A DNA stretch of 64,000 bases from Stentor roeselii (Eukaryota; Ciliophora; Heterotrichea; Heterotrichida; Stentoridae): the NCBI GenBank assembly GCA_006503475.1, contig RSEH01000061.1:116069-180068 (forward strand), in the 5' to 3' direction. Below are positions 28,801 to 37,637 of this stretch, piece by piece. Each line of letters opens with the position of its first letter. The stretch's first letter is position 1. The position numbers were made by a program, and so were the translations under genes. The notes under the pieces were generated by a model that did not search any database, was not told the DNA's origin, and saw nothing but the letters and a program-made list of their open reading frames with translations.

Positions 28801-30755
28801 AAATATTGAAAATTATTGAATCTAAGTCGATAACTCATTGGCGGTCTCAGCTTTACCTTCTTTTATTGCTGCTGATTTACAAAAATTCTTTTAATCTCAG
28901 CCAATACCCTCGACTTTATAGACACTTGACTGGGTTGGTCATTGATGAAAATTTTGATATAAGGGAAACAGCTCAAAGGGTGCTCGGGGCTTATTTGTGG
29001 ATGGAAAGTCAGAATTATATTGAAAAAAATAAAGTGGAATATCAACCTGCTTCGTTTAATCACTGCTCAAGGTACTTGCAAAATGAAACTTTCTCTTATC
29101 CTGCACCTGTTCATGTCGGATGGACTAATTTGGGAATTGTCTTTAAAGTAAAAAAAATCAAATTAGAATCTTTTAATGAGACCAAAGCTCAACTTTTAGA
29201 TATCTTTGCTTCTCCGGAAAAAGTGGAAAAGTTTATTGAGTACCTCGCTGTAGGACATATGTTGAAAAGTGAGGAAAATATTGTAAACAATCCTCGTACA
29301 CGTATGAATGATAATGTTAATAGCTCTATCAGGTTCTTAAACAACCCTTACAAGTTCCTCGAAGCTTTTTTCACCAGTCCCAGAGGCTTACTCGGTGATT
29401 TCTCAGAAAAAACAGCAAAGCTAATCCGACATTTCGGTGAAATCTGCGGAGAAAAAGACTGCCAGGTGTTATTTGAAGCCTGTCAAAAGTTCATCCTAAA
29501 AGAAAAGCCCTACCAATGCGCAGCTCTCGAAGTTCTCGCAGGTCTCGGAGCAGCTTCAAGCGTTTGGAAAGACTCAAACAGATTTTTACAATCACTAAAC
29601 TTTTCCTTGAAACATTCCCAGATAAATTCAATAAACAACTGGAACTCGATGTTAAACTTTTCTTTAAAAAAACTATCTTTAAACGTAAAACTTGCAGTTT
29701 TTGAGAACTTATTAGAACAAATGACTCTTTTTTCAAATAAAAAACTGAGTAAAATATTGAAACTTTTAGCGACTTTAACTTCTATTCTCGCCTGGCGAGG
29801 TGCTGAGATTTATGCGAAATTTTTTGATATACTGAAAAGTTTGCCTCATGATATCTTTGCTGACTTAAGAACGAGTGTTTCTAGGGTGATCAGCAAGGCG
29901 GTAATTCACACTTCATACGTCGACAAGCACCCAGCTTCAGGTTGGGAAAGTCTAAAACTTTCCGAGTCACATTATTTGATATACCAACCTTGCTTATTTG
30001 ACTATTTGAAATTTCTCAGTAATGGCGACACTTCTTACTCAAATTACTTACTTCTAGAAATCATTCAACAACTTTACAACGAAGCCGTTTTAGACTACTC
30101 GGTTTTTCCTTTATTAGTCTACAGTTTAAATGACTTGCAAGGACTTTTAAAACATTCTGACATTAAAATCGTATCAAAAACTTCTGATGTTTTGAAACTT
30201 TTATCACCTTTAAGAGCGACTAAAGAACTTTATTCACTGATTTTAGCTCGTGTGACGCCTGGATTCGACTCAAAAGTGACTGAAATGATTAAAGGCTTGA
30301 TGTTGACAATGATGTGGTATTACAACCAGTTCTTAGTAGACCCTCCCCGTCCCTTTTTCCAAGACCTGATCAGCAAAGGCAACCTTGAAGTAAAGCTTGC
30401 CGCGAAGTTCTACCTTTCAACGATCTGGAGAATTATGGATGAAACTTCAAAATCTCTTGAATTTCAAGAAATCCTCTCATCCCCGGCAGACGCTTCCAGT
30501 TGTTTCCGACTCTCTGCCTTGATCCTTGGTCAAAAAGAGTTCATCGAGCCGTGGAAAGGTCAGGCGTTGATAAAGTTATCAGGGATGAAAAAACTTGGAG
30601 GCGAAGTCAGTTCCTGCGTCAATTCAACCATCGCCGAGTTCTGGAAAAGTCACAAGGCCTGGTGGACTTCATTTATGAACTACTCTAAAGAGTTCACTGA
30701 GGAAGAACTGGAAAAAATCGAGAGTTTCAATTCAGATCATTCTTATTTCTCTTAA
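25890..30755 (+). CDS. PSME4: PA200/Blm10-type proteasome activator
   Basis: A 1621-residue all-helical (HEAT-like) protein, shorter than the roughly 1840-residue human PSME4. The N-terminal part follows PSME4 in its order of blocks: SVNWKDFYDFY, then KSKKFFSDQAPEEILAFFKPKICP, then NWLINVMSCMA and WSRVLAKLYNDVLPSL. Later repeats include a segment about CDWRK-less NQVLWRLGI and TYLWMESQNY-like helices. Family members dock on the 20S core through a C-terminal hydrophobic-Tyr-X motif; this protein ends DHSYFS, so the penultimate Tyr is Phe. It should cap the proteasome and promote ubiquitin-independent degradation, including of acetylated histones in animals. No intron was needed over 4.9 kb. 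Confidence 0.82.
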   Translation: MVKLRSFEKNLPDECRENLLSLRSETIPTIIEGLRNPDESSLIVWLPAIHRFLDIYKLTRDELSRLLTLLYNRIFNSDTSLDGLCVTLRLLNRCLSLKSKVSLSVNWKDFYDFYQELLKIANSFLISKRQISGVFEEISKCIKRSKKFFSDQAPEEILAFFKPKICPGGDNTEAVMWICNLMPSKAQGTAWISEVADLLMVDQRNLNWLINVMSCMASAAKWSKGFDWSRVLAKLYNDVLPSLPLLNKNLPRPKTYFFEPSPTANLNVQYIKKSSSFAKIVAFTLDLENFQLLEQWLRNMQAMIKEGKILGSGFINYISRIVFSYCKRIQRASDGKCPAPSEELTKKLVALVLPLVRLIFYSNQLSQIDRLCSNLCFLSPQQTIPSLISYSMELLQDYEIPHQSVIQALTGMLRPIKEPSIWKDSSDLPVILNLTLLEMNPSDMQKTCKILSLYGQLACYETITNEPWACDFFSNLLNVLSELETSTDAENSRNLKIEEFLEISFNVLADNVSNEIFESWTQDFLDFVMRNNYSNAVVEFGVIAKFLVRRNIGILPKLLKMCEGILSYAKNQVLWRLGIVTEALLFARTSADVQKVLKIVDEVKDEYPEEAGKLLSALVAGGLDVYPLDYSCVLPKNAGSGYHCGRILNQSRSLDLQINWYLPQQEAIDKANEIFLKYLLSPPSCKSEMKSFLKVALSLVKTWSYFVHIKNSTPGFVFFPALKIYEKLLDFEENMEKVVQEVLAVGFVREDPIVLEVFVELLANIIHNVDLTFAFVRMGSKLVNELRKNNFNPLVNVKEKNLNETRPYLIRKTLNLYRKIVSSNYCQKTFDSKYSKFFNILVDLSQCEFKSVRAKAISSIKYILKSSFIGLKGIIKQTWQKLTQDLNLQDCERLKQQMEVLVDHEAVWRKNIIGKDLSIFEILQKIQQFPDIEIQTQFFNYFCNFVMSFYPDCRLVNNRFSIEENLEVTEKILKIIESKSITHWRSQLYLLLLLLIYKNSFNLSQYPRLYRHLTGLVIDENFDIRETAQRVLGAYLWMESQNYIEKNKVEYQPASFNHCSRYLQNETFSYPAPVHVGWTNLGIVFKVKKIKLESFNETKAQLLDIFASPEKVEKFIEYLAVGHMLKSEENIVNNPRTRMNDNVNSSIRFLNNPYKFLEAFFTSPRGLLGDFSEKTAKLIRHFGEICGEKDCQVLFEACQKFILKEKPYQCAALEVLAGLGAASSVWKDSNRFLQSLNFSLKHSQINSINNWNSMLNFSLKKLSLNVKLAVFENLLEQMTLFSNKKLSKILKLLATLTSILAWRGAEIYAKFFDILKSLPHDIFADLRTSVSRVISKAVIHTSYVDKHPASGWESLKLSESHYLIYQPCLFDYLKFLSNGDTSYSNYLLLEIIQQLYNEAVLDYSVFPLLVYSLNDLQGLLKHSDIKIVSKTSDVLKLLSPLRATKELYSLILARVTPGFDSKVTEMIKGLMLTMMWYYNQFLVDPPRPFFQDLISKGNLEVKLAAKFYLSTIWRIMDETSKSLEFQEILSSPADASSCFRLSALILGQKEFIEPWKGQALIKLSGMKKLGGEVSSCVNSTIAEFWKSHKAWWTSFMNYSKEFTEEELEKIESFNSDHSYFS

Positions 30756-30773
30756 GTTAGCCACTTGAATAAA

Positions 30774-32735
30774 ATGAATAATGGAATGCTTGCATTAGTT
30801 ACTTTTTTGTCGTTTTACACACTTTTCATGGTCTCCTGGGTCATCTTCAGCGATTTCTACTCAGCTAAGACCCAAGTGGTTGAGGTAAAAAAGTCCCTTC
30901 AGATGGAATTTGATGAGATTCAAGAAGAAATCCTTGAAAACCCTCCGAAGAGTGCATGTATTATTCAAGAACCAGTTTATTCTGAAGAAGAAGTCAAAAA
31001 AGTTTACAGGTTCAAAACTTTCTCAAATTGCAAAACTCCAACAAATGATTTTATTGAAATAAGGGAAACTGAGATTTTTGCGAAATGTGAAAACGCCGAA
31101 GCAAGATTTATTATTGACAATGGAAAACAACAGGTCTTTGGAGGAGAATTCAAAAATAAAGACATTCGATGGTCGAAGAGAAATGAATTAAGACCTGGAT
31201 CTGAATACGCTTTTGTTAAATGTGGAGTGAAAAGTGTTTATGCTTTTGCTTTTATCAGGTTTAATTCTACTGTTGCGAGAAGGGCTAAAGAAATTAAAGA
31301 CTTGCTTGGAAAAGACTCGAAGCCGATGAATGTTTTGCTTCTTGTTTTCGACTCGCTTTCAAGGTTTACAGTAGGAAGATATCTGCCTTTGTTAAGACAG
31401 TTCATGAATCAAGGTATTAGTGGAGAAGGGTTCCACCCGAAGTACTCAGCTTATGAGTTTAAAAGAGTTGGCACTCCAGAGACTTTTACTATTCCGAACA
31501 TGATACAGATTTTATATGGCGATCACTGGGATAAAGTGAAAACTAAACTGGAGGTCAAAAAACCGCCTTTTGAAGGAATTTCTGAACCTCATTTGAAGTT
31601 TCAGAGAGAAAAAGCTATTTGGTCTTATTATTCTAAATTAGGATTCACTACCTTGTATCTGATGGATACTGTCTGGGATTTCACTGTCAGGTTCATTGGA
31701 CGAAAAGTACTTGCTGATCATGTTCTTGCAAATTATTGGAGAGATGCTTGGGCGGTTTTTGGATATGAAGACTTCTCGAATAAGCAGAGATGTGTGGGGA
31801 ACCAGGACTCGCATAATTTGACTTTTAGTTATGTTTTTGATTATTTTCAGAAGTACAGGTCTTTCAATAAGTTTGCTTATGTTCATCTTGATGCTGCTCA
31901 TGAGAGGTCTGGGAATATTCAGACTGTTGATAAGGATATTGTACCGTTTATTAATGGACTTTTTCAATTATTTCAGCAAAATTCGGAGAATTTTGCGATG
32001 TTTTTGTTGTCTGATCATGGAATACGGTTTCCATATCTGCAGTTTGATATTAGAAACCAATTTGAATTAACGTCACCGATGAGTTTCTTTATAATAGACA
32101 AAGAAATCGAAAATAAACTAGGAGCTCGATCAAACCTTCATCACAACAGCCATCAATTGGTAGGTAGAATGGACATGAATTACGCATTGAAATACCTTGC
32201 ACATATGCCATACGGTCATGAAAACTCCTCATATTTTGACTCACTAAAGAAAGATCTTCCAGTATCTTCAATATACAACCTCTTCACCGAGAAAATCGAC
32301 CCATCAAGACACTGCAAAGATTTAGATTTAATGGACTATAAATGTGTTTGTTCTAATTTCATAGAACTTAACAGTCCTAAAATCTTGACTCAACTTATCG
32401 CCATGGTCGAGCAATACACAAAACTAAAAGCTTCCCAGAGTGAAAACTGTTCAAAACTCGAAGAAGTCCAAGTAATCTCTTCTAAAAAATTCGTCACAGG
32501 ACCTGCAAACCGAGGTCTAGTGACTCTTTATAAAATAGAGTTACTAGTCAACAAAAAAGCCGTGGTTGAAGCTGACTTCGTATTTTGTTACCCAGGGAAA
32601 ATGAAAGACGGGTATAAAAAAATCGAGGATGAGCTCTTTCCATTTCGAGAATACAATTTAAAGAACGGTCGAGCGATTATCCAGTTAAGAAAAATAAAGA
32701 TTTCTGGATGTGGACTGGAAAACTGTGCTTGTTAG
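30774..32735 (+). CDS. DUF229 family protein (sulfatase/alkaline-phosphatase fold), type II membrane
   Basis: A 653-residue protein. After MNNGM a single hydrophobic signal-anchor helix (about residues 5-25) places the rest in a lumenal or extracellular space. Residues about 185-480 follow the DUF229 pattern: NVLLLVFDSLSRFTVGRYLP, TFTIPNMIQILYGD, FAYVHLDAAHERSG and FLLSDHGIRFPY, including the D and DHG metal-site motifs of the alkaline-phosphatase superfamily. The C-terminus is Cys-rich (HCKDLDLMDYKCVC, GCGLENCAC). It may be a hydrolase of unknown substrate. I start at ATG 30774; an in-frame TTG three codons earlier is not a start. Confidence 0.82.
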   Translation: MNNGMLALVTFLSFYTLFMVSWVIFSDFYSAKTQVVEVKKSLQMEFDEIQEEILENPPKSACIIQEPVYSEEEVKKVYRFKTFSNCKTPTNDFIEIRETEIFAKCENAEARFIIDNGKQQVFGGEFKNKDIRWSKRNELRPGSEYAFVKCGVKSVYAFAFIRFNSTVARRAKEIKDLLGKDSKPMNVLLLVFDSLSRFTVGRYLPLLRQFMNQGISGEGFHPKYSAYEFKRVGTPETFTIPNMIQILYGDHWDKVKTKLEVKKPPFEGISEPHLKFQREKAIWSYYSKLGFTTLYLMDTVWDFTVRFIGRKVLADHVLANYWRDAWAVFGYEDFSNKQRCVGNQDSHNLTFSYVFDYFQKYRSFNKFAYVHLDAAHERSGNIQTVDKDIVPFINGLFQLFQQNSENFAMFLLSDHGIRFPYLQFDIRNQFELTSPMSFFIIDKEIENKLGARSNLHHNSHQLVGRMDMNYALKYLAHMPYGHENSSYFDSLKKDLPVSSIYNLFTEKIDPSRHCKDLDLMDYKCVCSNFIELNSPKILTQLIAMVEQYTKLKASQSENCSKLEEVQVISSKKFVTGPANRGLVTLYKIELLVNKKAVVEADFVFCYPGKMKDGYKKIEDELFPFREYNLKNGRAIIQLRKIKISGCGLENCAC

Positions 32736-32766
32736 ATTCAGTAATAACTAACCATATACGAATATA

Positions 32767-33273
32767 TTATTTAGTTTTTAGCTTTTTCTTTGCAAGCCGC
32801 AGTAATAATGAAGTGGCTTCAAGTGATGAGAGTCCCATGTCAGAAGCGCTGTAGCCTCTGCTTAGGTTTCTTTCGCAGTACTCGTCGAACTGGTCTAGAA
32901 CTCTCGAAATGATTCCATCAGCATCGACTCCTTCATTGCCTGGCAACACCCTGACAAACTGTTGAACATTTGAAAGTCTTTCTTCGTTTTTTTCAACGAA
33001 AACTAGGTCGATTTGATGTTCATTTAAATATTCAGAAGTCAGGGAGAAAGGACAAGGACTGAGAATCTCGTCTACTAGTCGAGAGTGTTTTAAAGTTTCT
33101 ACTCTTTCGTATTCAGTCATCACTACTGGAAGGCCGAGTCGAGTGGTCTCTTCATCTGAGTAGACTCCGACTACTGTGAAGAAACCTTGCGACTTTAGCG
33201 TGTCTAAGAGGGTCATGTACTTGAGACTGAATAGATCGAAGACACCTTCAACTAGGACTCTTTGTTTTTCCAT
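32767..33273 (-). CDS. Choline-phosphate cytidylyltransferase-like protein without the HxGH motif
   Basis: A 168-residue relative of CCT. It aligns with the catalytic domain in order: RVLVEGVFDLF, then VVGVYSDEETTR, VVMTEYERVETLKHSRLVDEI, LNEHQIDLVF and the RNLSRGYS segment that ends the CCT catalytic domain. The signature HxGH, which follows DLF directly and binds CTP phosphates, is S16-L17-K18-Y19. The downstream RTEGVST-type loop is also altered (NEGVDADGIISR). It therefore probably cannot activate choline phosphate as CCT does and may regulate an active partner. There is no amphipathic membrane-binding tail. It is convergent with the DUF229 gene. Confidence 0.82.
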   Translation of the reverse strand: MEKQRVLVEGVFDLFSLKYMTLLDTLKSQGFFTVVGVYSDEETTRLGLPVVMTEYERVETLKHSRLVDEILSPCPFSLTSEYLNEHQIDLVFVEKNEERLSNVQQFVRVLPGNEGVDADGIISRVLDQFDEYCERNLSRGYSASDMGLSSLEATSLLLRLAKKKLKTK

Positions 33274-33768
33274 TCTTTATTAGATATTAAGGTTTGAGCT
33301 GGAAGTTGAAGAATATTAAGATTTATTTGATTTTAAATGATTTTTATAATTTTATAGGGATTGGGATTAAACATATATATTTTTTATTGATTTTCAAGGG
33401 ATTGTTGGAAATATTCTGATATAGATTAGTAATTATTTTATACTGTGATTTTTTAAATCAAGAACAGCATATATTTGAGTTACTCTGAAATAAAAGATGA
33501 AATTGTTGACTAGAACAGAGTTTTAGCAAAATTTTTGCGATTTCATATTTGTGTTTGATGTAATGAGATCAAATTCTTCATTTCACATTTAGAATTATGT
33601 TAAATTTTCTATACTCACCTCATTCATAGCAAAACTTCTTATGAGAAAAAAATGTCTTTTCTTCAAACCACTCTAATAATTGTCTTCACTTTCTTCTAAA
33701 AACATAATTTAATAATAATCTTCAAAAAGGCACTAAATACGGTTCAATATCAGATTTAACCGCTATTA
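33274..33768. other. Spacer, no gene seen
   Basis: About 500 AT-rich bases between two minus-strand genes. The part near 33300-33500 is the 5' flank of the cytidylyltransferase-like gene and the rest the 3' flank of the CDPK-like gene. No frame or RNA structure was recognised. Confidence 0.6.
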
Positions 33769-35199
33769 TTATGTAAACACAACTTGGCTTTTCAGGTACT
33801 TCTTCAAGTTCTCAACAGAAACAACTCCTTTATTCTCAGAGCACATGACCTTAAAACATTCCAAGTCATCCTCTTCAATATCCGGCAGTTGTCTCAGCAA
33901 GTAATTCAAAGCGATATCTCCATCTTTATTGACAATAATCTTACTCAAGTTCTTCACTTTAAGTTCTTCCTTCCAATTAGTCAAAGCAAGTATAAGTTCA
34001 GTATAATCAATAAAGCCGCTAGAGTCATAATCAAGATTCTCCATAATAAAATCAATCTCATTAGTGACATTAACTCCAATCTGCTCAAAAGTCGTTAAAA
34101 TTTCCTCCCTGCTGACTTTTCCATCATTATTCAAATCAATTGACTTAAAATACTTCATCACAGTATAATCTTTTTTATCACTTGAAAGTTTCGTAGCAAT
34201 CAAGTCCAAGAGACATCGAGCAATATGACATTTGACTTTAAAAACACTAATTTTTTTCGCGATGTTAAAAGTAATAGGTAAAGTTTGCTTACTTTCCGCA
34301 AACCACGGGTGACTCAGCAGTTCTTCAAAACTCGGACGAGTTTCAAAGTCGACGATGAACATCGACTTGACCAGGTCCTGTCCAGTTTTCGACAACGAGT
34401 TAAACCCTGAGTTATGATATTCAACATTTCCAGCAAGAATCGCTTGTACCAGTTCTTTCACCTCCACTCTAGGAAAGGGACTTTTCGTAGTAAGCAGGGT
34501 GTACAAAAGCACTCCTGTACTCCAAACATCTGACTTTTCACTGATTTTATTTTCAAGTACTTCAGGACTACAGAACTCAAGAGAGAGCTTTGAAAGTTCA
34601 ACGTCTTTCAAGCTTTCTTTCTTCCTGGCGTTGATAAATCCGATGACTTTCACTACTGCATCGTCATTTTGACTGGAAAGGACCACGTTCTCCCCACAGA
34701 TATTAGAGTGAACGATTCCCTGCTTATGCATATAGTTCAAAGCTCCGAATAGTTCATAAGCAAATCGCGCGATTTCAGCCTCATATCCGATTTTTTTGAA
34801 CTTTCTCAGAAGTGTCCCTCCGCTGATGTTTTCAAGAACAATGTAAAAGTTTTTAGTAGTTTCGCAGGCTTCATAAATTTTCATGATGTTTGGATGGTCA
34901 AGTTCTTTTAAGATGTTGTATTCAGTGTAAAATTCAAAGCTTTTTAAAAGGTTGTGCTTGTTTATTTCTCGGATTGTTCGAAGACATTCAGAAGGAAGTT
35001 CTTTGCAAAGGAATAATGTTCCGATACTGTCACTGCCTAAGGCTCGTACTATTTGGTATTTTTCGGTTATTGTGGAAAGCTTTGTTGTTAGTAAGGAATT
35101 TCGCCGGGTTGGAAGGCGGAGGTGGCTGCGGATTGGAGGGACTTGCTGTGGTCTTTGGGAAAGGACTACTTCTGATTTACCTGGCTGGTTGCAGCCCAT
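33769..35199 (-). CDS. CDPK-like pseudokinase with EF-hands
   Basis: A 476-residue protein of CDPK layout: MGC start (possible acylation), kinase fold about 49-300, junction helix, four EF-hands about 343-472. Catalytic positions are all changed. The beta-3 Lys is Arg77 (TIREINK); HRDLKPEN reads HSNICGEN (164-171), losing Arg, Asp and Lys; DFG reads GFI (187-189). The remaining kinase landmarks (LEFCSPEVLE, SDVWSTGVLLYTLL) are intact, so the fold is kept. EF-hand loops 1 (DLNNDGKVSREE, 355-366) and 2 (DYDSSGFIDYTE, 390-401) look calcium-competent; 3 and 4 have lost ligands. It is probably a calcium-responsive scaffold or regulator rather than an enzyme (inference). Confidence 0.9.
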   Translation of the reverse strand: MGCNQPGKSEVVLSQRPQQVPPIRSHLRLPTRRNSLLTTKLSTITEKYQIVRALGSDSIGTLFLCKELPSECLRTIREINKHNLLKSFEFYTEYNILKELDHPNIMKIYEACETTKNFYIVLENISGGTLLRKFKKIGYEAEIARFAYELFGALNYMHKQGIVHSNICGENVVLSSQNDDAVVKVIGFINARKKESLKDVELSKLSLEFCSPEVLENKISEKSDVWSTGVLLYTLLTTKSPFPRVEVKELVQAILAGNVEYHNSGFNSLSKTGQDLVKSMFIVDFETRPSFEELLSHPWFAESKQTLPITFNIAKKISVFKVKCHIARCLLDLIATKLSSDKKDYTVMKYFKSIDLNNDGKVSREEILTTFEQIGVNVTNEIDFIMENLDYDSSGFIDYTELILALTNWKEELKVKNLSKIIVNKDGDIALNYLLRQLPDIEEDDLECFKVMCSENKGVVSVENLKKYLKSQVVFT

Positions 35200-35517
35200 T
35201 TATTTCATGACTGCTGAAGAGATTAATGATTTTTTTTGTGGTGATGTTTTGATTTTTTTTGGGTTAAGAATTTTGGGGATCTTTTTTGGGTTATTTAGAA
35301 GTATTGAGGGATTTGAGATGTTGAGATTAGAGGTTTTGGTGGTTTGGATTTAGTTGATTGTGAGGTTGATAGAAATTTTATGTTTTGAGGGTTTGGATTG
35401 GATTAGAAGGAAGATTAGTTATTGGTTTATAAGAGATTTAAAATAAGGAATTTAATTTGAATGTTTTAGATTTATTAAGATCTTTGGTTTTTTTGAATAT
35501 TGTCAAGATTAGTTAGA
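35200..35517. other. Long 5' flank of the CDPK-like gene
   Basis: G/T-rich on the plus strand, hence A/C-rich in the sense direction of the minus-strand gene, like other long 5' flanks here. Several TTTGGG runs occur but no regular repeat. No gene. Confidence 0.6.
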
Positions 35518-36297
35518 CTAGTTAGTCAGTTTAATATCATGCTTGTTTAAGAATTCATCTATCCGAGTAGTCACCAACTCAGGCAAAACATCATAATTCA
35601 ACTCATCAATTCCATCTAAAATCGCAAGTACCTCCTCCAAATTCTTATCACATTTCTCAACAATTCTATAAACAACCCTAATGCAATCCTTGCAATTTTT
35701 AAATGTATTATCAAGCATTTTCCCAGTTTCAGCAATCATATCAAAATTATCAATCAAGTCTCTTTCAACCTCCGCAAATTTAACCAAAGAAAATCCAGAA
35801 GTAAAGCAAGCCCTTGCATAAAATTCTTTAGGATAATAATCCCTTGCAAGTGCCAAGCACTTCACAATTTCTTCACAAAGTTTTCCGAAATGTTTTAAAA
35901 CTCCAGGCAAAGCTCCACACAACTTGATTAAATTTTCATATTTCGCTCTTAACTTAGGTGAAAGTTCAAAAGGTTCAACAAGTAACCCAGGTAAAAAATT
36001 ACTAAACATGACACGAAAACTTTCTCTTTTAGACTGTTGATAATGAAGAATGCAAATAGTTAAGGCCATGAAGCACTCTTGAATCTTCATTGCAATACTT
36101 CCTGTTTTTTTGGAGTCTTCAATTAACTTTAAGAGAAGAGGGTCGATTTTTTTTGAGACTTGAATAGAAAATCTAAGGATTTCTTTTGATTTCCTGCAAA
36201 ATTCGTTGTATTCTTTGACAAGTTCTCCGATGTTTTCGTCTTCTTCATGACTGATGATGATCAAGTCAGGTGCTGAGACACTTGCAAAGCATCCCAT
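35518..36297 (-). CDS. MGC-type all-helical protein, unknown
   Basis: A 259-residue, mostly alpha-helical protein starting MGCFAS; Gly2 with Ser6 and Cys3 fits N-myristoylation plus palmitoylation well. There is no membrane helix. Cysteines are scattered (CFMALTICILHY, CKDCIRVVYRIVEKC). The helical pattern might be a bundle, but I recognise no domain. It lies 1 bp downstream of the Kelch gene and upstream of the CDPK-like gene, all on the minus strand, so two neighbouring genes encode candidate acylated proteins. Confidence 0.65.
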   Translation of the reverse strand: MGCFASVSAPDLIIISHEEDENIGELVKEYNEFCRKSKEILRFSIQVSKKIDPLLLKLIEDSKKTGSIAMKIQECFMALTICILHYQQSKRESFRVMFSNFLPGLLVEPFELSPKLRAKYENLIKLCGALPGVLKHFGKLCEEIVKCLALARDYYPKEFYARACFTSGFSLVKFAEVERDLIDNFDMIAETGKMLDNTFKNCKDCIRVVYRIVEKCDKNLEEVLAILDGIDELNYDVLPELVTTRIDEFLNKHDIKLTN

Positions 36298-36298
36298 T

Positions 36299-37606
36299 TT
36301 AATTACTTAATTTTTTCAAGAAAAAAGATCTCAAGTCGAGTTTATAGATTTTTCTTTTACTGTCGGAAAAGAAGAGAAAGTTTCTGTCAGGCGAATGGAC
36401 TGGTTTTGATGTTGTCGTGTTTTTCACTGAGCAACTTTGAACTACTTTCCAAGTCTTCAAGTCAGGTTTTGAACTTTTGTAGATGTGTGGAGTGCTTATC
36501 AAGTAAACAGAATCTTCATGACTGAAAAGGAGGTTTATTGTATTTATCATGAAATTTAACTTGACTGTCTTGTAAGTGTCTGAATCACTTTCGTATGTCA
36601 CAAGAGAGTTCTCGCTGGAAGTTATTAAAATTTTAGAACCTTGCAGAAGGGTGCTTGTATTTCGAGTTGAAATTGGAAAATTAGAGATTTTCTTCCAGTT
36701 TTCTTTTACCAGGTCGAAGTAACTGCTTTCTGTTGTGAAGACCTCAGCTGAAGTGCACCCTGCGAAGATGTAAACTCGATTTTTTAGTAATTGAGCTGAG
36801 GCTTGAGACCTTCTGATACCGTCGCTTGTTTTTTTTAGAGTTTTTGAAGAAATGTCGACTATTAAAGCGCTTTTTAAAGCTTTTTCATTCCAACCTCCAT
36901 ATATGAAAATTTTATTGTTTTCTAAAGGGCATATCACTGGAGACCTTCTTCTCAGATAATTTTCTTCAAAAGGTAAAAAAGTCGTCTTTTCTTGTCTTGT
37001 GTCGAAGCAAAATAAAGAAGTTGTTTCATCTGAGCAGAAGTAAAGCTGATCTTCATGATTTTTTAATGAAACCAGGTCAAATTCAAGCCGTTTTTTCAGC
37101 AGATTTTTAAAAGATTCTGAAATTTTAAAGATTTTTGAACTACTCAGTTTTTTTTTCAGGTACTTTGAAATTATTTCGAAACTGGAAAAATTCAGGTTTT
37201 TTTCAATGAATTCTGATGGATTTGCTTTGATATTCCAATAAAATCGGTTATTTGTTTGAACTTCAAAGATATTCAAGCCCAGATATCTCTCAACTTTCAT
37301 AAATTTCGATTGAAGGGTGTTAATTGACGAAATAATCTCTCTGGCAAAAGCAAAAAGTTGTTTTTTATATTCAAAGACCTGTATCAAAAGACTTTCCAGA
37401 TTTTTCATGACCTGTGTTTTTAATGTAGAATGAAAATTTTTGAATAAAGGTCTGAAATTATGAGAAAAATCTTTATTCTCAGCGATATGAGTCGAAATAT
37501 GATCTGAGCAGTAAAAAGTCTCGTCACAGGTGCAGATGAATTCAGGTCTCTCTCTGCAATCATCTCTAAAACAAACATATTCCATATTAATATTCTTCCA
37601 AAACAT
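36299..37606 (-). CDS. B-box-like zinc finger and Kelch-repeat protein
   Basis: A 435-residue protein. The N-terminus has a compact Cys/His finger (CFRDDCRERPEFICTCDETFYCSDHISTHI) like a B-box. A helical or coiled segment (about 60-170) is followed by a Kelch-type beta-propeller (about 190-420) with NNKIFIYGGWNEKAL, RVYIFAGCTSAEVF and similar blades. Such B-box/Kelch proteins are numerous in heterotrich and other ciliate genomes and usually act as interaction platforms. The start could be MFWKNI or the next Met, MEYVCF. The next gene downstream starts 1 bp after its stop. Confidence 0.78.
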   Translation of the reverse strand: MFWKNINMEYVCFRDDCRERPEFICTCDETFYCSDHISTHIAENKDFSHNFRPLFKNFHSTLKTQVMKNLESLLIQVFEYKKQLFAFAREIISSINTLQSKFMKVERYLGLNIFEVQTNNRFYWNIKANPSEFIEKNLNFSSFEIISKYLKKKLSSSKIFKISESFKNLLKKRLEFDLVSLKNHEDQLYFCSDETTSLFCFDTRQEKTTFLPFEENYLRRRSPVICPLENNKIFIYGGWNEKALKSALIVDISSKTLKKTSDGIRRSQASAQLLKNRVYIFAGCTSAEVFTTESSYFDLVKENWKKISNFPISTRNTSTLLQGSKILITSSENSLVTYESDSDTYKTVKLNFMINTINLLFSHEDSVYLISTPHIYKSSKPDLKTWKVVQSCSVKNTTTSKPVHSPDRNFLFFSDSKRKIYKLDLRSFFLKKLSN

Positions 37607-37637
37607 CTATTAGTTACCTGTTATAATATAACATCAA

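Noticed and set aside
35220-35345. TTTGGG-rich stretch considered as telomere-like repeats
   Set aside because: No fixed unit or period; it belongs to the general G/T-rich strand composition of long flanks.
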